This document shows positions 1 through 9,358 of a DNA stretch of 64,000 nt, in pieces. The notes under the pieces were generated by a model. That model was not told the origin of the DNA and ran no database searches. It worked only from the letters and a program-made list of their open reading frames with translations. The stretch spans positions 124,001 through 188,000 of the forward strand of contig CBDCGS010000011.1 of assembly GCA_965216915.1 (NCBI GenBank). The letters are read 5' to 3'. The translations under genes were made by a program, and so were the position numbers. The first letter of the stretch is position 1. Each line of letters opens with the position of its first letter. Source of the stretch: CBDCGS01 sp965216915 (GTDB taxonomy: Bacteria; Pseudomonadota; Alphaproteobacteria; UBA828).

Positions 1-158
<158 letters not shown>

Positions 159-165
159 GGATCCG

Positions 166-1362
166 TCAGAGCTCGATCCAATCCGAGGCCGGCACCATCA
201 GGCCGCTCGCCGAATCACCCTTGTAGATACGCCCGATCGGGATCGCGTTGTCGCGGAAGGTGACCGGCCGGCCGATCAGCCCGCCGGTATCCCAGTCCTT
301 GATGCCATCGAGCTGCGCTTTCAGATTTTCGCCTGTCAGCGCCTGCCCCGCCTGCAACGCCCGCCCGATGACCTCGGCAAAGATCATGCCGCTGAACCAG
401 GTCTGCAGGAAGTAGGTCGGCAGATACTCCGCCTTCGTCACCTGCGCCATCGTCGCGAGGGTCGTCGATTCCGCCTGCTCCCAATAATAGCGATAGGGGA
501 ACACGCCCATATAATGATCGGCCAGGGGGCCGAGCTGCTGAACGACGAGCGGCTCCATCGCCCAGAAGGTGCCCATGAACGTCGCCTTCACGCCGGACGT
601 CAGCGACTGCTTCATGACCTCCGGCCAGACGCTCGTGACATAGCCATGGAAGATCACGTAGTCCGGCTTCGCCCGCCGAAGCTTGAGCACCTCCGGCCCG
701 ACATCGACCCCGGCCGGCTTGGTCTCGATCTCCTCGACGATCTCGATGCCGAGCGAGGCAGCCCGCGCCTTGGTGGCGGCGATGGGATCGCGGCCGAACT
801 CCGTGTTCGAGTAGAAGAGCACCACGCGCGGCGCCTCAGAGCCTCGATTCTGGGCGATGTATTCGAGCAGGATGCCCATCATGTCGGCATAGGTCGGGCC
901 CGCCATGAACTGGAATGGGTGCTTCTGCGGGTCCGAGAGATCCGTGGCGAACGAGGTGCCGCCGACGAGGATCTTGTAGCGCTCGTTCAGCTCCGGCGCG
1001 ACGAGCTTTGCGAAGCCCGTGCTGTCGCCAAAGAAAACCACCGCCTTGTTGTCGGCCGCCATGACCTGCTTGAAGATCGCGAGAGCCTTGTCCGGCTTGT
1101 AGCCACTGTCGTCGAGTACGAGCTCAATCTGCCGCCCGCCGAGCCCGCCGGTGGCGTTGAGCAAGCCGACGAACGCGCGCAACCCCTTCTCGCCCAGCGC
1201 GCCCGCCTTCGCGAACGGACCGGTGAGTGGCACGGCGCCGCCCCAGACGATGGTGTCGGCGGCGCGGGCCGGCGTGGCGGCACCGAGGCCGAGCCCCGCG
1301 AGTCCAAGTCCGGCGGCCCCCGTGAGAACGTTGCGACGAGTCAGATGTCCGAGTGTGCCCAT
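166..1362 (-). CDS. ABC transporter substrate-binding protein, LivJ/LivK type, Tat-exported
   Basis: This 398-residue periplasmic binding protein of the type 1 (Leu/Ile/Val-binding) fold would capture the ligand and deliver it to the LivHM permease. The N-terminus has a twin-arginine signal (TRRNVL at about residues 8-13), an alanine/glycine-rich hydrophobic stretch and a cleavage-like TPARA near residue 34, so export by Tat is likely. The mature part starts with DTIVWGGAVPLTGPFAK, the usual ligand-lobe opening. A strong GGAGGGAGG lies just before the ATG. It sits between livM and livF in one operon. The family also binds amides, urea and aromatic acids, so the real ligand cannot be read from sequence. 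Confidence 0.88.
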   Translation of the reverse strand: MGTLGHLTRRNVLTGAAGLGLAGLGLGAATPARAADTIVWGGAVPLTGPFAKAGALGEKGLRAFVGLLNATGGLGGRQIELVLDDSGYKPDKALAIFKQVMAADNKAVVFFGDSTGFAKLVAPELNERYKILVGGTSFATDLSDPQKHPFQFMAGPTYADMMGILLEYIAQNRGSEAPRVVLFYSNTEFGRDPIAATKARAASLGIEIVEEIETKPAGVDVGPEVLKLRRAKPDYVIFHGYVTSVWPEVMKQSLTSGVKATFMGTFWAMEPLVVQQLGPLADHYMGVFPYRYYWEQAESTTLATMAQVTKAEYLPTYFLQTWFSGMIFAEVIGRALQAGQALTGENLKAQLDGIKDWDTGGLIGRPVTFRDNAIPIGRIYKGDSASGLMVPASDWIEL

Positions 1363-1457
1363 ATCAGCCTCCCTCCACGCATCATCGCGGCATTGTCTGA
1401 AAGTGGAGCGGTCATTCTAGCGCCGATCGCGGACGGGAGCGAACAGACACCGTTCCC

Positions 1458-2492
1458 TCACCTGCGAAACGGCCATAGATGGTAGGAGCGCCGCGCACGG
1501 TGTGCGATCGCCGCGAGCCCGCGCGGCTCGAAGATGAGGAAGCCGACGATCAACACGCCGAATACGATCTCCCGAACCGGCGACAGCAGCGCCAAGGCGT
1601 CGGGGCCCGCGAGCCGAACGATCGCACTCAGGACCTCCGGCACCAATGTCATGAAAAGCGCGCCAAGCACGCCGCCGAGAATCGTGCCCATGCCGCCGAC
1701 CACGATCGCGGCGAGATAGAAGATCGAGACGTCGAACCCGAACTGCTCGGGCGTCACCACTTTGAAGAAGTAGGCCATCAGCCCGCCGGCAACGCCTGCG
1801 TAGAACGCGCTCAGGCCGAACGACATGAGCTTGAAGCGCAGCAGGTCGATGCCCATCAGCTCGGCCGAAAGGTCGCGGTCGCGTATCGCGATGAAGGCAC
1901 GTCCGACCCGCGTGCGAAACAGATTCCGGGCGAAGAGAACCAACGGCACCATGAGAGCCGCGATCAGGTAGTAGAGCTCGAACTCGGTGTCGAGCACGAT
2001 CCCGCCGATCGACGCGGGCGGCACCTGCACGCCCCGCCCCCCGCCAGTCACCGGCTCCCACTCGTTGAACACGAACCCGAGGATGAATTGGGCGGCGAGT
2101 GTCGCGATCGCGAGATAAAGCCCCTTGATCCGGAGCGATGGCACACCGACGACCATGCCGACCGCGGCGGCGGTCAGCCCCGCTAGGGGAAGGGTGATGT
2201 AGAACGGCAGCCCGAGATGGTTCGCGTACCACGCCGCCGCGTAGGCGCCGACCCCCATGAAGGCGGCGTGACCGAGAGAGATCAGCCCGGTGAAGCCGGT
2301 CAGGATGTTGACCCCGGTCGCGCTGATCACGTTGATGCCGATCAGGCACGCGATGTAGATGTGGTAGCTGTTGCCGAGGAATGGAAACGCGATGATGCCG
2401 GCGATCAAGAGCGCCAGCCCGAGGCGGGTCGCCGGCGTTTGCCAGAGCGCTTCGTCGGCCGCGTACCGTTCCTTGAAATTGCCCAGCAGCAC
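1458..2492 (-). CDS. livM: Branched-chain amino acid ABC transporter permease LivM
   Basis: Inner-membrane permease of 344 residues, the usual LivM length. The protein is a series of hydrophobic segments with the LivM hallmark NILTGFTGLISLGHAAFMGVG at about residues 64-84, and a second conserved block around GGMGTILGGVLGA. It begins at a GTG only 4 bases after the livH stop, so the two permease subunits are translationally linked. It ends 95 bases before the binding-protein gene, which has its own strong ribosome binding site. With LivH it would form the heterodimeric channel powered by LivG and LivF. Assignment is firm; substrate specificity is not. Confidence 0.9.
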   Translation of the reverse strand: MLLGNFKERYAADEALWQTPATRLGLALLIAGIIAFPFLGNSYHIYIACLIGINVISATGVNILTGFTGLISLGHAAFMGVGAYAAAWYANHLGLPFYITLPLAGLTAAAVGMVVGVPSLRIKGLYLAIATLAAQFILGFVFNEWEPVTGGGRGVQVPPASIGGIVLDTEFELYYLIAALMVPLVLFARNLFRTRVGRAFIAIRDRDLSAELMGIDLLRFKLMSFGLSAFYAGVAGGLMAYFFKVVTPEQFGFDVSIFYLAAIVVGGMGTILGGVLGALFMTLVPEVLSAIVRLAGPDALALLSPVREIVFGVLIVGFLIFEPRGLAAIAHRARRSYHLWPFRR

Positions 2493-2496
2493 CGCG

Positions 2497-3369
2497 TCAC
2501 ACCCTCTCGATATGCGGGGTGCCGAAGAGGCCGTGCGGGCGCGCCATCAGGATGAGGATGAGCGCGCCGAACGGCACCACGTCCTTGTAACTCGCGCCGA
2601 TATAGAACCCCGTGACGGCCTCGATCCAACCGATCACGAGGCCGGCGACGATCGCGCCGAGAATGCTGTCGAGCCCGCCGAGGATCACGACACCGAGCAC
2701 CGCGAGCCCGATCAACCCCATCGAGGGATTGAGGGTCGTGATCGAGCCGACGACGATGCCCGCGAGGCCCGCGGAGAGCGCGGCGAAGACCCAGGTCAGG
2801 CTGAACATGCCGGGTACATTCACGCCAAGCGAATAGGCCGCCATCTGATCGGTGGCCGTCGCCCGCATCGCGACGCCGATGCGCGCAAACCGGAAGAGCA
2901 GCACGAACAGCAACACCGCGCCGAGGGCGATCAGGAACCCGTAGCCCGTGTTGCTTGGGATGTACATGTCGCCGATGACGATCGGCGCGTCGGAGACGAT
3001 CGACGGCAGGAAGAAATCCTCCGGCGTCCAAATCATCTGCGCGCCGCCATGCAGGATCGCCCCGAGCCCGACCGTGACCATCACCACCGCGATCGGCGGC
3101 CGTCCGATCAGCGGACGCAGGATGAGCCGCTCGAGCCCGGCGCCGAGCAAGCCCGAGGCAAGCAAGGCGAGCACGAACGCCGCGGGCCACGGCAGGCCGA
3201 GCAGTGTCGCGAAGCTATGGAAGAAGTAGGCGCCCAGCAGCATGACGTTGCCGTGGGCGAAATTGACCACCCGTGTGGTCTTGTAGACGAGCACGTAGCC
3301 GAGCGCGATCAGAGCATAGACGCCGCCCGTGGCGAAGCCGATGAGGCTGACCTCGAGCAGAAAATCCAT
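2497..3369 (-). CDS. livH: Branched-chain amino acid ABC transporter permease LivH
   Basis: Inner-membrane permease of 290 residues. It opens with MDFLLEVSLIGFATGGVYAL and has the LivH signature block VVNFAHGNVMLLGAYF at about residues 35-50, followed by several hydrophobic helices and the conserved GLDSILGAIVAG loop near residue 227. The ATG at 3369 is chosen because the family homology starts there and it lies 8 bases after the livG stop. The frame stays open far upstream only because it overlaps livG in another frame. It pairs with LivM, which starts 4 bases downstream. Confidence 0.9.
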   Translation of the reverse strand: MDFLLEVSLIGFATGGVYALIALGYVLVYKTTRVVNFAHGNVMLLGAYFFHSFATLLGLPWPAAFVLALLASGLLGAGLERLILRPLIGRPPIAVVMVTVGLGAILHGGAQMIWTPEDFFLPSIVSDAPIVIGDMYIPSNTGYGFLIALGAVLLFVLLFRFARIGVAMRATATDQMAAYSLGVNVPGMFSLTWVFAALSAGLAGIVVGSITTLNPSMGLIGLAVLGVVILGGLDSILGAIVAGLVIGWIEAVTGFYIGASYKDVVPFGALILILMARPHGLFGTPHIERV

Positions 3370-3377
3370 CGCCGCCG

Positions 3378-4175
3378 CTATGCGCGCCGCGCGGTGGCGT
3401 CGCGCGTGGCCTCGGCGCCGAGATAGGCCTCGATGACCGCCGGCGCATCGCGCACCTCGGCCGGCGACCCCTCCGCGATCACCCGACCGAAGTTCAGCGC
3501 GACCACGTGGTCGGAGAGGTCCATGACCATCTCCATGTCGTGCTCGACCAGGAGCACGGTGATGTCCCGCTGCTCCCGCAGGTCGAGCACAAAGCGCGCC
3601 ATGTCCTCCGTCTCTTCCCGGTTCATCCCGGCGACCGGCTCGTCGAGGAGCAGCAAACGCGGGCGCATGGCAAGCGCGCGGCCGAGCTCCACACGCTTCT
3701 GCAAGCCGTAGGGCAGCATGCCGACGGGCGTGTGACGGATATGATCGATCTCGAGGAAATCGATCACGCTCCGCTCGATCTCGGTGCGCAGCGCAATCTC
3801 CTCGCGCCGCGCCGGGCCGAGGAAAATGCCGGCATCGAGCAGGCCCGTGCGCAGCGACGAGTGGCCGCCGAGCTTGATGTTGTCGAGCACGTTCATGCCC
3901 TCGAAGAGCGCGATGTTCTGAAACGTGCGCGCGAGCCCGAGCCCCGCGCGCCTCCACGCGGCGAGCCGCGTGATGTCGCGCCCGTCGAGCCGGAGGCGAC
4001 CCGCATCCGGCTTGTAGAGGCCCGAGATGGCATTGAAGAGCGAGGTCTTGCCCGCGCCGTTCGGACCGATCACCGCGGTGATGCTTCCCTCGGCGACGGT
4101 GAACGACACCTGGTCGAGCGCCTTGACGCCACCGAAGGCAAGGCTCAGCTCATCGACCTCGAGACGCGCTCCCAT
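3378..4175 (-). CDS. livG: Branched-chain amino acid ABC transporter ATPase LivG
   Basis: Cytoplasmic ATPase subunit of 265 residues. Walker A is GPNGAGKTS at about residues 37-45. The LivG-type degenerate signature LPYGLQKRVELGRAL and Walker B LLLLDEPVAGMN follow in the second half, then a switch histidine (VEHDMEMV). It is the first gene of the livG-livH-livM-binding protein-livF operon. No Shine-Dalgarno sequence is visible before the ATG, and a promoter-like pair of hexamers lies so close that the mRNA may start at the start codon (see the separate entry). Confidence 0.92.
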   Translation of the reverse strand: MGARLEVDELSLAFGGVKALDQVSFTVAEGSITAVIGPNGAGKTSLFNAISGLYKPDAGRLRLDGRDITRLAAWRRAGLGLARTFQNIALFEGMNVLDNIKLGGHSSLRTGLLDAGIFLGPARREEIALRTEIERSVIDFLEIDHIRHTPVGMLPYGLQKRVELGRALAMRPRLLLLDEPVAGMNREETEDMARFVLDLREQRDITVLLVEHDMEMVMDLSDHVVALNFGRVIAEGSPAEVRDAPAVIEAYLGAEATRDATARRA

Positions 4176-4181
4176 GGCGCG

Positions 4182-4213
4182 ATTGTAACCACCCGCGCGC
4201 GGGGAATTGTCAA
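4182..4213 (-). promoter_or_regulatory. Candidate promoter of the livGHM operon
   Basis: Reading the minus strand, TTGACA (4213-4208) is followed after 20 bases by TACAAT (4187-4182). The first matches the -35 consensus fully and the second matches the -10 consensus at five of six bases. The -10 ends only 6 bases before the livG ATG, so transcription would start at or next to the start codon. The 20-base spacer is longer than the ideal 17, so this is a candidate only. Confidence 0.4.
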
Positions 4214-4255
4214 GCCGCTTGCGCCCGGCGCGCGGTCAGCCGCCGTCGCCGGCGG

Positions 4256-5011
4256 CTACCAGGCGGACCACCCGTTGTCGACGAGAAGGTCCGCGCCATG
4301 GACCGACTCCGCATCCGCCGATGCCAGGAACACGGCCGCGCCTGTGAGCTCCTCGGGGTCCATGTGCCCGATGCGCGCCGGCGTCAGCGCCGCCTGGTGC
4401 GCGTCGTAGCCCTCCGTCGCGCGCAGCGCCGCGTTCATGTCGGTGACGATGTTGCCGGGTGAGAGCGTGTTGACGTTGATGCGATGCTCGGCGAGCTCGA
4501 GGCAGAGGGCGCGGGAGAGGTTAGTGAGCCCGCCTTTGGACGCGCAGTAGGCGCTCGACTGGGGAAAGCCCCCGATGCCTGCGATCGACGAGACGTTGAT
4601 AATCTTGCCGCCGCCCTTCGCCTTCATCGTCGGCACGACCGCCTTGGCCAGGAAGAACGCGGCCTTGAGATTGAGATTGTGCTGGAGGTCCCACTCGGCC
4701 TCGGTGACCTCCTCAATCGGCTGCGACAGGAAGATCCCGGCATTGTTGACCAGAATGTCGACCGTGCCGAAACCCTCGATGACGGCCGCGACCAAACGAT
4801 CGCACGCGGCCACCGCACTGATGTCGGCCTGAAAGGCCTGTGCCTCGCCGCCGGCTGCCGTGATCTCGGCGACCACGGCTTCCGCCTTCTCGCGCTTCGT
4901 GTTGGCAACCACGGCAACGCGCGCGCCCTCGCGCGCGAAGCGTTTGGCGATGCACGCGCCGATCCCGCGCGAGCTGCCCGTTACAATCGCAACCTTGTCC
5001 TTGAGCCTCAC
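4256..5011 (-). CDS. SDR family NAD(P)-dependent oxidoreductase
   Basis: Classical short-chain dehydrogenase/reductase of 251 residues. The NAD(P)-binding motif TGSSRGIG lies near residue 12, the structural NNAG near residue 88, and the catalytic Ser and YCASK tetrad (SSAYCASKGG) near residues 150-160. It interconverts an alcohol and a ketone on an unidentified substrate. The GTG at 5011 is preferred because GAGG sits just upstream and the protein then starts RLKDKVAIVTG as relatives do; an ATG at 5032 would add seven residues. It is divergent from the glutamine-synthetase-like gene and lies 80 bases upstream of livG on the same strand. Confidence 0.82.
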   Translation of the reverse strand: MRLKDKVAIVTGSSRGIGACIAKRFAREGARVAVVANTKREKAEAVVAEITAAGGEAQAFQADISAVAACDRLVAAVIEGFGTVDILVNNAGIFLSQPIEEVTEAEWDLQHNLNLKAAFFLAKAVVPTMKAKGGGKIINVSSIAGIGGFPQSSAYCASKGGLTNLSRALCLELAEHRINVNTLSPGNIVTDMNAALRATEGYDAHQAALTPARIGHMDPEELTGAAVFLASADAESVHGADLLVDNGWSAW

Positions 5012-5122
5012 GTCGGCACCTCGATGTTCCATCTGTTGACCCCCCGTCGGCGCAGCGTCGCCGCTTCGGATGACCTATGCTGCACGCCGAGCGATCCGCA
5101 CCTTACACGAGTCGAGGCGCCT

Positions 5123-6433
5123 ATGAGCGACCCCGCCATGACGTTCATCGGCGTGTCCGATCTCGCCGGAAAGCTGCGCGGCCGCGCCGTGCCCAACGAG
5201 GACCTGCCTGAGCGCCTGGCGCGCGGTATCGGTTGGGTGCCGACCAACGCGCTGATCACCTGTTTCGACACGATCGGCGAGAGCCCCTACGGGGCGCTCG
5301 GCGACGTGGTGGTCCGGCCGGACCCCAGCACCGAGGTGATCCTGCCGGGGGGCGGCGACCGCTCGGCGATTCGCCTCCTGCTCGGCGACATCCACGAGAC
5401 CGACGGCCGGACATGGGAGTGCTGCACGCGCGCGCATCTCAAGGCCGCTCTCGACAGGCTGCGCGCGCTCGGCGGATTTCACGTGCACGCGGCGTTCGAG
5501 CAGGAGTTCCAGTTTCTGAGCATGGGCCGGGCCGCCGGCGACGGCTTTACCTTCGAGGGTCTGCGCGCCGCCGCGGGCTTTGGCGAGGCGCTGTTGGCAG
5601 CAATGCCCAAGGCAGGCCTCGCGCCGGATCAATTTCTTCGCGAACATGGCCCCAACCAGTTCGAGGTGACGGTGAGGCCGGCGCGCGGCGTCGCAGCGGC
5701 AGATCAGGCTGTCGTGTTGCGCGCGTTGGTCAAGGAGATCGCCGCGCAAGAGGGGCGTGATGTCACCTTCGCGCCGCTGACGACGCCGGGATCCGTCGGC
5801 AACGGAGTGCACATCCACCTCAGCGTGGTCGATGACGCCGGGAGTCCCGTGCTCTACGATCCCACGGGGCCCTCCGGCCTCTCCGCTGTTGGCGGCAGCA
5901 TGGTCGCCGGGATCCTCGATCATCTCGGCGCCATCACGGCGCTGCTCGCGCCGAGCGTCATCTCCTATGCCCGCCTCGTGCCGCATCGCTGGAGCGCGGT
6001 CTTCAACAATCTCGGTTATCGCGACCGTGAGGCCGCGGTGCGCATCTGTCCCGTGGCGGCGGACGATCCAAACGCCGCGCGCCGGTTCAACATCGAGATC
6101 CGCGCCGTCGACGCCGCGGCGAGCCCGCACCTCGCCCTCGCCGCGATCGTCCATGCCATGGCGCAGGGGCTCGAGGAGCGGCGCCCGATGCCGGAGGCCA
6201 CGCACGAGGATCTGTCGCTGCTGGACGAGCCGGCGCTGAGTGAACGCGGGCTCCGCCGCCTGCCGACCTCGCTCCCCGACGCCTTGGCCGAGCTAGCGGC
6301 GTCCTCGCACGTCGAGGCATGGTTCGGCGGGGGGTTTCGCGACATCTACGCCGCGCATAAGCGCGCCGAGATCGCCTACCTTCAGGAGATGAGCGAGGAA
6401 GCGATGTGCGCCGCCTATGCGCGCACCTACTAA
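5123..6433 (+). CDS. Glutamine synthetase family protein (GlnA-like gamma-glutamyl ligase)
   Basis: A 436-residue member of the glutamine synthetase fold, which joins an amine to the gamma-carboxyl of glutamate using ATP. Visible catalytic-domain landmarks are the metal-binding AFEQEFQF near residue 131, the glycine/histidine motif GNGVHIHLSV near residue 228, the HRWSAVFNN block near residue 286, and the late metal-binding block FNIEIRAVDAAASPHLA near residue 322. The start ATG has GAGG upstream. Length and divergence from housekeeping GlnA argue for a specialised ligase, such as a gamma-glutamyl-amine or methylamide synthetase. The glxBCD genes 40 kb away could be functional partners, but that is inference. 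Confidence 0.8.
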   Translation: MSDPAMTFIGVSDLAGKLRGRAVPNEDLPERLARGIGWVPTNALITCFDTIGESPYGALGDVVVRPDPSTEVILPGGGDRSAIRLLLGDIHETDGRTWECCTRAHLKAALDRLRALGGFHVHAAFEQEFQFLSMGRAAGDGFTFEGLRAAAGFGEALLAAMPKAGLAPDQFLREHGPNQFEVTVRPARGVAAADQAVVLRALVKEIAAQEGRDVTFAPLTTPGSVGNGVHIHLSVVDDAGSPVLYDPTGPSGLSAVGGSMVAGILDHLGAITALLAPSVISYARLVPHRWSAVFNNLGYRDREAAVRICPVAADDPNAARRFNIEIRAVDAAASPHLALAAIVHAMAQGLEERRPMPEATHEDLSLLDEPALSERGLRRLPTSLPDALAELAASSHVEAWFGGGFRDIYAAHKRAEIAYLQEMSEEAMCAAYARTY

Positions 6434-6484
6434 GGCGCGAGGCAGGCACACGCCGGCCCCTCGATTGGCCCAAACGGCCCGTGC

Positions 6485-7813
6485 TTAGACCGGAAGCCAG
6501 AGCTCGGCGCGCAAGCCGCCGCGCGGGCTTTGGCCCATGCTGATATCGCCGCCATGGCCACGGGCGACATCGCGCGCGATGGCAAGGCCGAGGCCCGCGC
6601 CCGCGGTGTTGGGGTTGCGCGCGCCGTCGAGCCGGTAGAAGGGCTTGAACACGGCCTCGCGCTGCGCCTCGGGAATCCCGGGCCCATCGTCCTCGACGGC
6701 GATGGCGACCACATTGCCGCGCCGCTCGGCCACCACCTCAACGGTCCGGCCATAGAGGCTCGCGTTCTCGACCAGATTGGTGATGCAGCGCTTGATGGCA
6801 TTGGGGCGGAGCGCGAGCAAGAGCGGGCTCTCGGCCTCAAGCGCGACATCGCCACCCTTGCGTCGCGCGCCCTCAACGACCTCGCTCAGGATTTCAGCGA
6901 GATCCGCGGTGATCGGCTCCTCCGCCCCCTGGCCCCGTGCGAACGCGAGATATTCATCGATCATCCGCTCCATTTCCGACACATCGGTCTCGAGTTCGGC
7001 GAGTTCTTCCTCATCGTCGGGCCGGGACGCGGTAAGCATGGCGAGACGCAGCCTGATCCGCGTGAGCGGGCTGCGGAGATCGTGCGACACGCCGGCCAAC
7101 ATCTCGGTCCGCTGCGTGATCTGGCGCCTGATGCGCTCTTGCATCTCGAGGAAGGCGCCGGCCGCGAGCCGCACTTCCGCGGCACCGCTCGGCTTGAGGT
7201 CGCTCACCGGCCTGCCCTTGCCGAAAGCCTCCGCCGCCGCCGCGAGGCGCCTGATGGGGCGTATCTGGTTGCGCAGGAAAATAATCGCAATGACCGACAC
7301 GGCACCCGCGGCGCCGACCATCCACACGATAAAGATCAGGATGGTCGGGCTTCGCATGCGCTTGCCCGGCGCGTGCATGGTCAGCACACCATCCGGAAGC
7401 TGGATCCTTATGGCGATCCGATCATCGGGCGCGCGCGTGTCGAGGTGGTAGGGAAACGGGACCTGCTGCTCCATCGCCCGGTTGAGCGTGCGATCCATGA
7501 TCCGGCCCGTCAGCGATGGTTTTTGATCAGATAGGATCGCGCCCTTCTCGAGCACGCTGTCGAGCTGCATGGCCTGGCGGGCATTGGTCAACATCCAAGC
7601 ACGGTCCGCAGGATCGGGGTGATCGAGCAGGTAGTTCATCACGGTCACCACATCGCCCGTGAGTCCAAGCGCGAGATGGCGGCTGACGTTATCCCAATGG
7701 CGTTCGAAGAATATGTAAGTGACGACACCCTGGAGCAGGATGAGCGGCACCAGGACGATCAGGAGCGAGCGCCAAAACAGCCCGCGCGGCGCGATGCGGC
7801 GCAGCAGGCTCAT
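6485..7813 (-). CDS. Membrane sensor histidine kinase, EnvZ-like, without an adjacent response regulator
   Basis: A 442-residue transmembrane kinase. A first membrane helix spans about residues 15-36 and a second about 155-180, enclosing a periplasmic sensor region, followed by a HAMP linker (RNQIRPIRRLA). The phospho-acceptor histidine is H244 in AGVSHDLRSPLTR. The ATPase part has the N box (CITNLVENA), G1 (VEDDGPGIPE) and G2 (GAGLGLAIARD). It therefore looks fully active. The upstream gene on the same strand is a MarR regulator, not the expected OmpR-type response regulator. Its partner must be encoded elsewhere, or this kinase acts on a non-cognate regulator. Confidence 0.9.
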   Translation of the reverse strand: MSLLRRIAPRGLFWRSLLIVLVPLILLQGVVTYIFFERHWDNVSRHLALGLTGDVVTVMNYLLDHPDPADRAWMLTNARQAMQLDSVLEKGAILSDQKPSLTGRIMDRTLNRAMEQQVPFPYHLDTRAPDDRIAIRIQLPDGVLTMHAPGKRMRSPTILIFIVWMVGAAGAVSVIAIIFLRNQIRPIRRLAAAAEAFGKGRPVSDLKPSGAAEVRLAAGAFLEMQERIRRQITQRTEMLAGVSHDLRSPLTRIRLRLAMLTASRPDDEEELAELETDVSEMERMIDEYLAFARGQGAEEPITADLAEILSEVVEGARRKGGDVALEAESPLLLALRPNAIKRCITNLVENASLYGRTVEVVAERRGNVVAIAVEDDGPGIPEAQREAVFKPFYRLDGARNPNTAGAGLGLAIARDVARGHGGDISMGQSPRGGLRAELWLPV

Positions 7814-7919
7814 GGCTCGGACGCTCTCGTGGAGCGAGGTCCGCCATCTTCCATGATCATGGCAGCATGCATGTTAGCGCGATTTGTACGTACTCGAACG
7901 CCGTTGTTTGGCCCCGCGC

Positions 7920-8405
7920 CTAGCCGCGCCGCTCAAACCGGCGTCGGTCGGCCTCGTCGATCACGTCCAACAGCACCTTGCGGTAGCCCTCGACCGCCTC
8001 GGCGCCGGCGTTGCGATAGGCGCGTGCGATACACGCCCGCTGGACCGTCGACAGTCGCTGCTCGAGGGCGCGCCCCTTCTCGGTCAGCTCGAGCAGGCGG
8101 CGGCGCCGATCGGCCGGATCGCGACCAGTGCTCACAAAGCCCTCGCGGACCAGCCGCCCCAGCACGCGCGACAGGCTTTGCTTGGTGATCCGCAGGATCG
8201 CCAGCAACTCGGCGACTGAAATTCCTGCATTGCGCCCGACGAAATAGATGACGCGATGATGCGCGCGCCCAAACCCATAGGTCGCAAGGATCGTGTCGCA
8301 CTCGGCCGTGAAATCCCGGTAGGCGAAGAACAGGAGCTCCATCCCCTGATGGAGCTGGTCCTCGCGCAGGAAGAGCGGGTTAGGTCCCGATTTTATGTCA
8401 GCCAT
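7920..8405 (-). CDS. MarR family transcriptional regulator (PetP-like)
   Basis: A 161-residue winged-helix regulator. The DNA-binding region spans roughly residues 50-115 (ISVAELLAILRITKQSLSRVLGRLVREGF, then the wing RDPADRRRRLLELTEKG). In several alphaproteobacteria a gene of this type (PetP) precedes a response regulator (PetR) and a kinase, beside ilvE; that order is recalled, not computed. Here it is divergent from ilvE with an 80-base gap and lies 106 bases upstream of the kinase. The direct target is unknown. Confidence 0.85.
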   Translation of the reverse strand: MADIKSGPNPLFLREDQLHQGMELLFFAYRDFTAECDTILATYGFGRAHHRVIYFVGRNAGISVAELLAILRITKQSLSRVLGRLVREGFVSTGRDPADRRRRLLELTEKGRALEQRLSTVQRACIARAYRNAGAEAVEGYRKVLLDVIDEADRRRFERRG

Positions 8406-8485
8406 GTTGACTTATATGCCGCCGGATGATAACCAGCAACCACTTTTCGGCATGCTCACGGCCGCAACCAAAGGATCAATGCGTC

Positions 8486-9358
8486 ATGGCCGAACTACCC
8501 TACGACGATCGCGATGGCGTCATTTGGTTCAACGGCGAGATGGTTCCATGGCGGGACGCGCAGGTCCACATCCTGAGCCACGCGCTCCACTATGCGAGTT
8601 CGGTGTTCGAGGGTGAGCGGGTCTATGGCGGGCGCATCTTCAAGCTGCACGAGCATTCGGAGCGGCTCCTGGAATCCGCGCGCGCGCTCGATTTCGAGAT
8701 TCCCTATAGCGTCGATGCCATCGACGAAGCGTCGAACGCCGTCGTGAAGGCGTGTGGCATCGAGGATGGCTACGTCCGCCCCGTGGCGTGGCGTGGCGCC
8801 GAGCAGATGGGCGTTTCCGCCCAAGCGACCAAGATCCACCTCGCGATCGCCGCGTGGCCCTGGCCCGCCTATTTCGGCGAGGAAGCGCGGCAGCGTGGCA
8901 TCAAGCTCACCATGGCGAAGTGGCGGCGCCCCGACCCCGACACCGCGCCGGTCAAGACCAAGGCGGCCGGCCTCTACATGATCTGCACGTTGAGCAAGCA
9001 CGAGGCGGAGGCGAAGGGCTATCACGACGCGCTGATGCTCGATTGGCGCGGTCAGGTGGCCGAGGCGACGGGCGCCAACATCTTCCTCGTGCAGAACGGC
9101 GTGATCCACACGCCGATTCCCGATTGCTTCCTCGACGGCATCACGCGGCGCACGGTGATCGAGCTTGCGCGCAAACGCGGCTACGAGGTGGTCGAACGCG
9201 TCGTGATGCCCGAGGAGTTCGCAAAGACCGACGAGGTCTTCCTCACCGGAACGGCCGCCGAGGTGACCGCCGTCGGCGAGATCGACGAGCATAATTTTCA
9301 GGTGGGCCCGGTGACCCGAACCCTCATGGCCGACTACGACGCCTTGGTACGCGCCTGA
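8486..9358 (+). CDS. ilvE: Branched-chain amino acid aminotransferase
   Basis: A 290-residue fold-type IV pyridoxal-phosphate aminotransferase for the last step of leucine, isoleucine and valine synthesis. The PLP lysine is K159 in KTKAAGLYM, followed by the class motif EATGANIFLV and, near residue 260, the cofactor-phosphate block LTGTAAEVTAV. The ATG at 8486 is used because it gives the normal family N-terminus and has AAGGA upstream; an earlier in-frame ATG would add 20 unrelated residues. It is divergent from the MarR gene, and its last 25 bases overlap the convergent moaE. Confidence 0.9.
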   Translation: MAELPYDDRDGVIWFNGEMVPWRDAQVHILSHALHYASSVFEGERVYGGRIFKLHEHSERLLESARALDFEIPYSVDAIDEASNAVVKACGIEDGYVRPVAWRGAEQMGVSAQATKIHLAIAAWPWPAYFGEEARQRGIKLTMAKWRRPDPDTAPVKTKAAGLYMICTLSKHEAEAKGYHDALMLDWRGQVAEATGANIFLVQNGVIHTPIPDCFLDGITRRTVIELARKRGYEVVERVVMPEEFAKTDEVFLTGTAAEVTAVGEIDEHNFQVGPVTRTLMADYDALVRA

